This document shows positions 43,774-50,190 of a DNA stretch of 64,000 nucleotides, piece by piece. The stretch comes from Blastopirellula marina. Lineage in GTDB: Bacteria > Planctomycetota > Planctomycetia > Pirellulales > Pirellulaceae. The position numbers were made by a program, and so were the translations under genes. Within the stretch, counting starts at the first letter, position 1, and each line of letters opens with the position of its first letter. The notes beneath the pieces were generated by a model that saw only the letters and a list, made by a program, of their open reading frames with translations, ran no database searches and was not told where the DNA came from. The DNA is taken from positions 248,001 to 312,000 of the forward strand of contig NZ_PUIA01000017.1 in the NCBI RefSeq assembly GCF_002967715.1, in the 5' to 3' direction.

Positions 43774-44535
43774 ATGTCGCACCCAGACTTCCCCGGTCAG
43801 CCGCAACGCCCCCAGCGCGAAAGCTTTGGCATGGAAATCGGCATCGCGCTGATGTCGATCATCGTGGCCGGCGTACTGCTTTTGATCGGCGGGCTGATCT
43901 TCAACTGGGCAGCGAAACCTACACCTACGCCGGTTCACGACAACAACCAGGACCCAACCGTCAGCAAGTATCGCCGCGTTGGTTTCGAGATCGGCCGCGA
44001 CAACGAAAACCGCATTCAGGTCATCACCACGCCCAACCCGCTGCTGGTCACCAACAAAGACTTGGCGTTGCTTACAGGTCTGCCAGACCTGATCGTGCTC
44101 GACCTGCGAGAAACGCAGATCAGTGACGAAGCTCTGACGCACTTGACCGACCTGCCGAGCCTTGAGCAGTTGTACCTGGGGGGCTCGGTTCGCACTGATA
44201 CTGAGCCGACCTTGTTTCATGCCCGGTTCACCGACGCGGCAATCGATCCGGTGGTAAAGCTGACGACGCTTAAGATATTGAGCCTGGCCAAGACCGACAT
44301 CGGCGACGAGGCCGTCCAGAAGCTGCCGGCACTGACCAACCTGGAGGTCCTCTTTCTGCTGGGCACCCAAGTCACCGACGACAGTGTCGAAGCCCTGTCG
44401 CAGATGAAGTCGCTCAAAGAGTTGTACCTGCAAGAGACGGCCGTCACGCCAGAGGGACTTGCGCAACTACGCGCGGCATTGCCTGAGACCGAGATCTTAC
44501 CCTTGGACGAAAGCGATGCCGGGGACGGTTCCTAA
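43774..44535 (+). CDS. Membrane-anchored leucine-rich repeat protein
   Basis: 253 residues: a membrane helix near the N-terminus (GIALMSIIVAGVLLLIGGLI), a short linker and at least four LRRs (LIVLDLRETQISDEALTHLT, LEQLYLGGSV, LKILSLAKTDIGDEAVQKLP, LEVLFLLGTQVTDDSVEALS, LKELYLQETAVTPEGLAQLR). The repeats resemble those in the four-gene cluster at 28.5-32 kb but are more regular. Role unknown; likely protein binding. Confidence 0.8.
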   Translation: MSHPDFPGQPQRPQRESFGMEIGIALMSIIVAGVLLLIGGLIFNWAAKPTPTPVHDNNQDPTVSKYRRVGFEIGRDNENRIQVITTPNPLLVTNKDLALLTGLPDLIVLDLRETQISDEALTHLTDLPSLEQLYLGGSVRTDTEPTLFHARFTDAAIDPVVKLTTLKILSLAKTDIGDEAVQKLPALTNLEVLFLLGTQVTDDSVEALSQMKSLKELYLQETAVTPEGLAQLRAALPETEILPLDESDAGDGS

Positions 44536-44669
44536 GCCCTGAAGGAGCTTCGGAGGTTTGCAAATGCCTGCCTATTCTTACATCATCTCGCTCCCCCCTG
44601 ACCTCTGTTGCCGGGATGGGGTACGATGGGTTTCGATTGGCATACGACCCTGGGATCGAGGAAAGACCG

Positions 44670-45224
44670 ATGCAATACAGCAAAGAGAAGCTGATTGAAA
44701 TTGTTCGCGACAAAGGCCTGAAATTTGGCGACTTCACGCTCGCCTCGGGCAAGAAGGCTTCGTACTATCTCGATTGCCGCAAGGTAACCCTTTCCAGCGA
44801 AGGTGCCCTGCAAGTTGGCTTGGGCATCTTGGAAATGCTTGGCGATAGCCTGCCGGATTCGGTTGGCGGGATGGCCATCGGGGCCGATCCGATTTCCGCT
44901 TCGGTCATCACCGTGGCTGCCGTCCAGGGCAAGACGCTGGCGGGCTTTATCGTTCGCAAAGAAGCCAAAGCCCACGGTACCGGGCAAGACGTGGAAGGCC
45001 CTGTCGTTGCCGGTAACACGTGCGTCATTGTGGAAGACGTCGTCACCACCGGTGGCAGTTCGCTGAAGGCCATCGAAAAGGTCGAAGCAGCCGGGCTGAA
45101 AGTGCTGGGCGTGATTGCGATCGTCGATCGCATGGAAGGTGGCAAGCAGGCCTTCGCCGATGCAGGCTACGAGCTACGTACCCTGCTGACGATCGAAGAC
45201 TTCGGCATCACTCCACCGCAATAA
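44670..45224 (+). CDS. pyrE: Orotate phosphoribosyltransferase
   Basis: Makes orotidine 5'-phosphate from orotate and PRPP in pyrimidine synthesis. KFGDFTLASGKKASYYLDCR and the PRPP-binding VIVEDVVTTGGSSLKAIEKV are diagnostic. The frame is open to 44616, but ATG 44670 (MQYSKEKLIEIVRDKG) gives 184 residues, the normal length. The 3' end overlaps the converging permease gene by 17 bases. Confidence 0.95.
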   Translation: MQYSKEKLIEIVRDKGLKFGDFTLASGKKASYYLDCRKVTLSSEGALQVGLGILEMLGDSLPDSVGGMAIGADPISASVITVAAVQGKTLAGFIVRKEAKAHGTGQDVEGPVVAGNTCVIVEDVVTTGGSSLKAIEKVEAAGLKVLGVIAIVDRMEGGKQAFADAGYELRTLLTIEDFGITPPQ

Positions 45225-46698
45225 AGATATCGACCCGATTAGGGCTGGCTTCGTCGTAGATCTCGAAGTCAGCCTCGAAGCTGCGTGTGTAGGCGGTATC
45301 TTCTTCGAAGAAGTGCCAGATCTCTTTCCACGTCTTCAGCACCGTCTGCGGCATCTCTCCCTCGCCGATGAAGTGCAGGTAACTTCCTTTGTGGATTCGC
45401 ACCTTGTCGAGTTGATCGGGAATCTCGGCTTCGGGCGAAACCTCTCTGCCCAGCAGCATCGTGAACTGGCCGGACTGGTCCGATTCATAATCGGCATAAA
45501 CGGCGATGCGCTTCTTCGGCTCGACCGGATTAGGGATCAGCGCGTCGATGTTGTCGGTCTCGTATTTTTCATACAGCTTCGGAAGTCGCGCGGTATCGGC
45601 GTTCATTTCCTTGCGATTGGTGGTCCGGACCGAAATACCAGCCACGTGAATCGCTTGCGTGAGTGGCTCAAGTTGAGGTGCCACGATTACCTCCTGAGAA
45701 GATTGCTGAAGCACGGTGGTCTCGAGACCAAGCCAGGCAATGCCGGTCGAGATCCATATAGGAATTGTAACAAATCCCACCACGGTCGACGCCATCACCA
45801 CCCGAAGTGCCGTGCGGGGATCGCCTCCGTAGTGCTTGGTCAGCACAATTGGGAATACGGCCGCCGGCATCGCGGCTTGAATTGCCGCAACTTGCTTCAG
45901 TTCCAACGATATTGGCAACCAAAGTGCCGCTAACAAAAATAAGATGGGCAGTAGCAATAGCCGCAGCAGGACGGCCGAAACATACGTCGGCCAGGGGCTC
46001 GATTTGTCGTCTTTCACATCGGCATGAAAAATCTGATCGTAGAACGTCGCTCCGATCAGTAGCATCATCATCGGAATGGCCGCACTGGCCAGAATGCTTG
46101 TGATTTGTGTCACAAACTCTGGCACCAGGCTGGCCCAGCCCATCTCGTTAATGAACAGCGACAAGATGATCGTCAGGCTGGGGGGATTCAAAACGTTCTT
46201 CCACCAACCTTTGGTCAGTCCGCCACTGGCCAGGCTCACGCCGATCGTCCAGATGCCCAGCTCGACACCGACGTTATGCAAAAAGAGGACACCCAGGGCC
46301 CGCTCGCCAAAGATTTCCTGAATCAGCGGGATCGGAATGAACCCATAATTGAAAATGCCGATACAGATGGCAAACGTATGGACCTTGTCGGAATGATCGA
46401 AGCCAAGTCGTGCTCCGCTTCCGCGAGCCCACGAGTACGCCACCAGACAGCCGATCGCCACCGAGACAAAACCCCAGACCGGCGGCAAGTAGACGTTGGC
46501 GGCATGGTCGAAGGCCGGATTACCAACCACCTTCACAAAGATGAAGCATGGCATCAGGACGCGAATGCCCAACTTCAACAAACCAGCGTCGACTTCGCGC
46601 GTGAGCCATTTCAGATAACGAGCCGTTCCCCCAATGCCCATCACGGTGAAAACGGCTGCCGTTATGCTTAGAATCGTAATGACTTGCGTAAGATTCAT
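45208..46698 (-). CDS. AEC-type permease fused to a GyrI-like effector-binding domain
   Basis: 496 residues. The first ~325 form an auxin efflux carrier (AEC) type transporter with about ten helices (VITILSITAAVFTVMGIGGT, FVSVAIGCLVAYSWARGSGA, LRLLLLPILFLLAALWL, VVMASTVVGFVTIPIWIS). The last ~157 residues (from APQLEPLTQAIHVAGISVRT) form a soluble domain of the GyrI-like/Cass2 effector-binding kind: FTMLLGREVS, KGSYLHFIGEGEMPQ, WKEIWHFFEED and RSFEADFEIYDE. Such domains normally sit in transcription regulators or stand alone. Start ATG 46698; the stop overlaps pyrE tail to tail. The transported substrate is unknown. Confidence 0.88.
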   Translation of the reverse strand: MNLTQVITILSITAAVFTVMGIGGTARYLKWLTREVDAGLLKLGIRVLMPCFIFVKVVGNPAFDHAANVYLPPVWGFVSVAIGCLVAYSWARGSGARLGFDHSDKVHTFAICIGIFNYGFIPIPLIQEIFGERALGVLFLHNVGVELGIWTIGVSLASGGLTKGWWKNVLNPPSLTIILSLFINEMGWASLVPEFVTQITSILASAAIPMMMLLIGATFYDQIFHADVKDDKSSPWPTYVSAVLLRLLLLPILFLLAALWLPISLELKQVAAIQAAMPAAVFPIVLTKHYGGDPRTALRVVMASTVVGFVTIPIWISTGIAWLGLETTVLQQSSQEVIVAPQLEPLTQAIHVAGISVRTTNRKEMNADTARLPKLYEKYETDNIDALIPNPVEPKKRIAVYADYESDQSGQFTMLLGREVSPEAEIPDQLDKVRIHKGSYLHFIGEGEMPQTVLKTWKEIWHFFEEDTAYTRSFEADFEIYDEASPNRVDIFIAVE

Positions 46699-46771
46699 CG
46701 TCCTAACTTAATCGTTAGCCCCCAAAGCAACAATTAGGCACCACGAAACTTCGTTCCCGAGAAGCATTTTG

Positions 46772-47233
46772 ATGCGGCAGTCCACATCCAACCGAGAAAA
46801 CCTGGGCATCATCATCGTCGACCACGGCTCCCGCCGGGCCGAAAGCAACGACCTGTTACTGGAAGTGGTCAAGATGTTCCGCCAGACGGCGGGGTACCAA
46901 ATCGTTGAGCCGGCCCACATGGAACTGGCCGCGCCGAGTATTGCCGAGGCCTTTCAAAAATGCGCCGACCAGGGAGCCACCCAGATTGTGGTCCACCCCT
47001 ATTTCCTTTCCCCCGGCAGGCACTGGCACGAAGACATCCCCCGCCTGGCGAAAGAAGCTGCCGCCAGCCACCCTGGCATTTCGCACCTCGTAACCGCCCC
47101 GCTAGGACTGCACCCTCTGATGGCGAAGGTGATGCAAGAGCGAATCGAAACGTGCCTGGCCCATTGTGAAGAAGGGGCACCGATTTGTGAGGTTTGTACT
47201 GAGGAGAGTAGCTGCCGGCTGATTGGTAAGTAG
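46772..47233 (+). CDS. CbiX-type sirohydrochlorin chelatase
   Basis: About 153 residues. LGIIIVDHGSRRAESNDLLL is the CbiX/SirB signature with the metal-contacting His, PAHMELAAPSIAEAF and VVHPYFLSPGRHWHEDIPRL carry the other conserved residues. The C-terminus has a cysteine cluster (CLAHCEEGAPICEVC and a later C). Small CbiX proteins insert cobalt, nickel or iron into sirohydrochlorin. ATG 46772 is preferred over an in-frame TTG at 46769. Confidence 0.92.
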   Translation: MRQSTSNRENLGIIIVDHGSRRAESNDLLLEVVKMFRQTAGYQIVEPAHMELAAPSIAEAFQKCADQGATQIVVHPYFLSPGRHWHEDIPRLAKEAAASHPGISHLVTAPLGLHPLMAKVMQERIETCLAHCEEGAPICEVCTEESSCRLIGK

Positions 47234-47422
47234 CAAATGGGGCGACGGAAACTTGCCCTGTGCTGGTGCCCCATGGCAGAAGCACGGCGAAGAAGATGCT
47301 GCTTCCCACCAAACACAACCTCTGCGCAAGAGCCGCAATTCACGGTACTTCCCCCAGATGATACTACACTTCCTTGGTGAAGCGATCTTCTTTTCCGTTA
47401 CGATTCACCCCGAAGGTATCTC

Positions 47423-48136
47423 ATGCCAACGTATGATCTCTTCAATGCTTGGTTTCGTATCGCGGACTGGTGTGCCTATACGCTTGCGAAACAAGGGTGC
47501 GAATCGGTCGTGCTTAAGCCGCTTGGCGAACACTCCCATGCCGCTGCGATCATCGTACGAGAAGCTTCTCAGTCCGGGAGTTACATGCACCGCAAGCTGG
47601 CCGCTTCCCTGGCCGGCTGGATTCGCGACCCTTCACCCCAACTGTTGGAAGAGCTCTTTAAAACCGAGGCGGACTATGATGCTTCGTTAGAACCAAGTGA
47701 TTTCGGACGCCTCGAAAGTCAATCCGTTATGGAAGACATTGTGGTATCGGCCCATCGCTGGATGCGTGACACCAACCAGGGCCAACATGCGTCTCACGCA
47801 TTAAAACAGATCATCGGAAGCACCATCGCTGGGCAATATTGGAATTCGGCCGGTGAAGCGATGATTGGACTCTGCAAATACCATTCAGACGACTCGGCTG
47901 AATTACTACAAGAATTCGCAGAATATGCCAATGGCCCGGCCCCCAGTCATCCAAGTCGACCGTCACTCAAGCAAGAGAAATCGATTGCCCAGAATCTGCT
48001 TGAAGGAAATCCAAAAGCACTCGATTCACTCGAACGTTTTCTGCAGGCTCAAGATGCCGCTGCCGACACGGAAATCGACCCCAATTCACGCGCCGCGATT
48101 GATCACCTTTTAGCTATGGCGAAGACCATCGAGTAA
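47423..48136 (+). CDS. Hypothetical helical protein
   Basis: 237 residues, no signal or membrane helix. It reads as an all-helical protein: MPTYDLFNAWFRIADWCAYT, LAASLAGWIRDPSPQLLEEL and LKQIIGSTIAGQYWNSAGEA, possibly HEAT-like. An acidic tail follows. No family recognised; it lies in a small accessory patch with another immunity-like gene. Confidence 0.55.
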   Translation: MPTYDLFNAWFRIADWCAYTLAKQGCESVVLKPLGEHSHAAAIIVREASQSGSYMHRKLAASLAGWIRDPSPQLLEELFKTEADYDASLEPSDFGRLESQSVMEDIVVSAHRWMRDTNQGQHASHALKQIIGSTIAGQYWNSAGEAMIGLCKYHSDDSAELLQEFAEYANGPAPSHPSRPSLKQEKSIAQNLLEGNPKALDSLERFLQAQDAAADTEIDPNSRAAIDHLLAMAKTIE

Positions 48137-48201
48137 CGTCATCAAACTCGTCGCAAAACGTCACCGAGACTCGCTCGCCTAATCCTTCGATTTGGCTGCG
48201 A

Positions 48202-48438
48202 CTAAGTTTCGTTCGCTAGAACTGCAATCTCACATTCGATTCGTTCTGCGAAATCTGCTGTTGGATGGCGATGCCAATTGCTATGAAGTCGATCTGAGCT
48301 CTCCATCTCGGCTGCGGCTTCATAAAGAAAGCCGGCAAGTGCCCTAAGAGTGTCAGGCGACGCCGCAATGCTCAAGCTCTTTAAACGCTTAAGACCGTAG
48401 TCGTTGAGTGGAACTTCGTCGTCATATCCGTAGATCAT
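48202..48438 (-). CDS. Small hypothetical protein, Imm32-like pattern
   Basis: 78 residues. IYGYDDEVPLNDYGLKRLKS followed by ISPDTLRALAGFLYEAAAEM (here ASPDTLRALAGFLYEAAAEM) and IECEIAVLAN resembles the small Imm32-type immunity proteins, which are built of a strand-helix pattern of this kind. This is a memory-based resemblance, not a search result. It is on the opposite strand to its neighbour. Confidence 0.5.
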   Translation of the reverse strand: MIYGYDDEVPLNDYGLKRLKSLSIAASPDTLRALAGFLYEAAAEMESSDRLHSNWHRHPTADFAERIECEIAVLANET

Positions 48439-48516
48439 GATTCCCTTCTTTCTGCCAACGAGCCGAATTACTTTTGACTGGCTCTTGGTATTTGAATCCG
48501 ATGAAAAGAGGGTGAT

Positions 48517-48882
48517 CTACAAATCCAACAGCACCGTATCCTCATGCTCGTACCCCGGAGCACAACAGCACAAAAGCCGCAGCGTATCTTCGCCCGTGTT
48601 GGTGATCTGATGAACCAGGCCTGGCGGGATGGCGATGGCATCCCCGACGCTCACATCGCGCAGCTCTTCGCCGATTTGCATGCGGCCTTGGCCGTGGGTG
48701 ATGTAGTAGATTTCTTCCGTTTTGGGGTGGTAGTGGGCGGTGGTGCTGGCCCCCGGTGGCAAGCGGGCCTCGGCCAGGCTTTGGGCTTGAATCGCTGAAT
48801 TGCGATGGGCCAGCAGTTCGCGGATTTCGGAGCCGTCTTTCGTGGTGAAGGGCTCGGCGTCGTTTAGATTGACGATATCCAT
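48517..48882 (-). CDS. Cupin domain protein
   Basis: 121 residues. Cupin motif 1 reads HYHPKTEEIYYITHGQGRMQ with His ligands and a glutamate; motif 2 reads PPGLVHQITNTGEDTLRLLC. A CCCAP segment precedes the C-terminus. Single-domain cupins bind a divalent metal; the substrate is not evident. Length is normal. Confidence 0.93.
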   Translation of the reverse strand: MDIVNLNDAEPFTTKDGSEIRELLAHRNSAIQAQSLAEARLPPGASTTAHYHPKTEEIYYITHGQGRMQIGEELRDVSVGDAIAIPPGLVHQITNTGEDTLRLLCCCAPGYEHEDTVLLDL

Positions 48883-49030
48883 CGGGTTTTAGCCTCCTAC
48901 AGGGGTGTTCTGGCACAGCGGCACAGGCTGTGAGAGAATCTTATTGACACACTTGGGCGTTTATTGATACTTGGGCGAAAAATTAACCCAAGCCTCGCGC
49001 TTTAACGGACATCACGAAGGAATACCAATC

Positions 49031-49972
49031 ATGCCCCGAAATAAGACGTTTAACGACGCATGCAACGCCATCGGCGATACCCCGATGATACATATCAATC
49101 GGTTGATCCCCCAGGGTGGGGCCGAGGTTTACGCCAAGTGTGAATGGTTCAACCCGCTTAACAGCGTCAAAGACCGCATCGGCTACGCCATGATCGCCGA
49201 CGGCGAGAAGCGCGGCGTTGTGACCAAAGACACCCACATCATCGAGCCAACTTCCGGCAACACAGGCATCGCCCTGGCCTTTGTTTGTGCCGCCAAGGGT
49301 TACAAGCTGACGCTGACCATGCCGGAATCGATGTCGTTGGAACGTCGTGCCCTGCTGCGTGCGATGGGTGCGAACCTGGTTCTGACACCAGCTGCCGATG
49401 GCATGAAGGGTGCCATCAACACGGCCGCCGAAATGGCCGAGAAAGACCCCAACGGCTGGATGCCTGGCCAGTTCGATAACCCGGCCAACCCAGCGATTCA
49501 CGAAGCGACCACCGGCCCCGAAATCTGGGCCGACATGGAAGGCAACGTCGACGTGTTGATCTCTGGCGTCGGCACCGGCGGAACGATCACCGGTATTTCG
49601 CGGTTCATCAAGAGCAAGAACCCAGACTTCATTTCGATCGCCGTCGAACCCAAGAACAGCCCCGTGATTAGCGGCGGTCAGCCGGGCAAGCACCGCATCC
49701 AAGGGATTGGTGCTGGCTTCATTCCAAAGAACCTGGACACCTCGATTGTTGATGAAGTGGTTCAAGTCGACGACGAAGACGCCTTCGAGTACGGCCGACT
49801 GCTGGCCAAGGAAGAAGGCCTGGTCGCCGGCATCAGCAGTGGTGCCGCCATCTGGGCCGCCAAGCAGGTTGCCGCTCGGCCTGAAATGAAGGGAAAGCGA
49901 ATCGCCGTCATCCTGTGCAGCCTGGGCGAACGCTACCTGTCGACACCACTGTTCGGTGGCCTGGACGGCTAA
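49031..49972 (+). CDS. cysK: Cysteine synthase (O-acetylserine sulfhydrylase)
   Basis: PLP enzyme making cysteine from O-acetylserine and sulfide. GDTPMIHINRL, NPLNSVKDR with PLP lysine K47, EPTSGNTGIALAFVCAAKGY, the PLP phosphate loop GVGTGGTITG and GIGAGFIPKNLD are diagnostic. 313 residues from ATG 49031; the frame is open to 48971 but the extension lacks family sequence. No cysE lies beside it in the window. Confidence 0.95.
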   Translation: MPRNKTFNDACNAIGDTPMIHINRLIPQGGAEVYAKCEWFNPLNSVKDRIGYAMIADGEKRGVVTKDTHIIEPTSGNTGIALAFVCAAKGYKLTLTMPESMSLERRALLRAMGANLVLTPAADGMKGAINTAAEMAEKDPNGWMPGQFDNPANPAIHEATTGPEIWADMEGNVDVLISGVGTGGTITGISRFIKSKNPDFISIAVEPKNSPVISGGQPGKHRIQGIGAGFIPKNLDTSIVDEVVQVDDEDAFEYGRLLAKEEGLVAGISSGAAIWAAKQVAARPEMKGKRIAVILCSLGERYLSTPLFGGLDG

Positions 49973-50005
49973 GCGATTCAGTCCCCCAAGGGGAGAAAAG
50001 AAATA

Positions 50006-50154
50006 CCCAGGGCGAAAGCCCTGGGATGAATGAGCCCAAAAAAGGCGAGCCCCAACGGGGCGACACGATCTCAACATTGAGAAAATATGTCGCCCCGTTG
50101 GGGCTCACTTGTTTCTTGTTTCTTGATCGACTTTCCCAGGGCTTGTGCCCTGGG
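50006..50154. repeat. Composite REP doublet (REPIN-like)
   Basis: Ordered units: CCCAGGGCGAAAGCCCTGGG (50006-50025), GAGCCCCAACGGGGCGACA (50047-50065), its perfect reverse complement (50088-50106) and CCCAGGGCTTGTGCCCTGGG (50135-50154). The element is nearly symmetric around 50077 and lies between cysK and the cytochrome/WD40 gene. Simpler versions of the same units occur at 10673-10717. Confidence 0.85.
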
Positions 50155-50190
50155 CTATGATCTGCCGCTCCATTCGGGGCTAAGTGGCAA

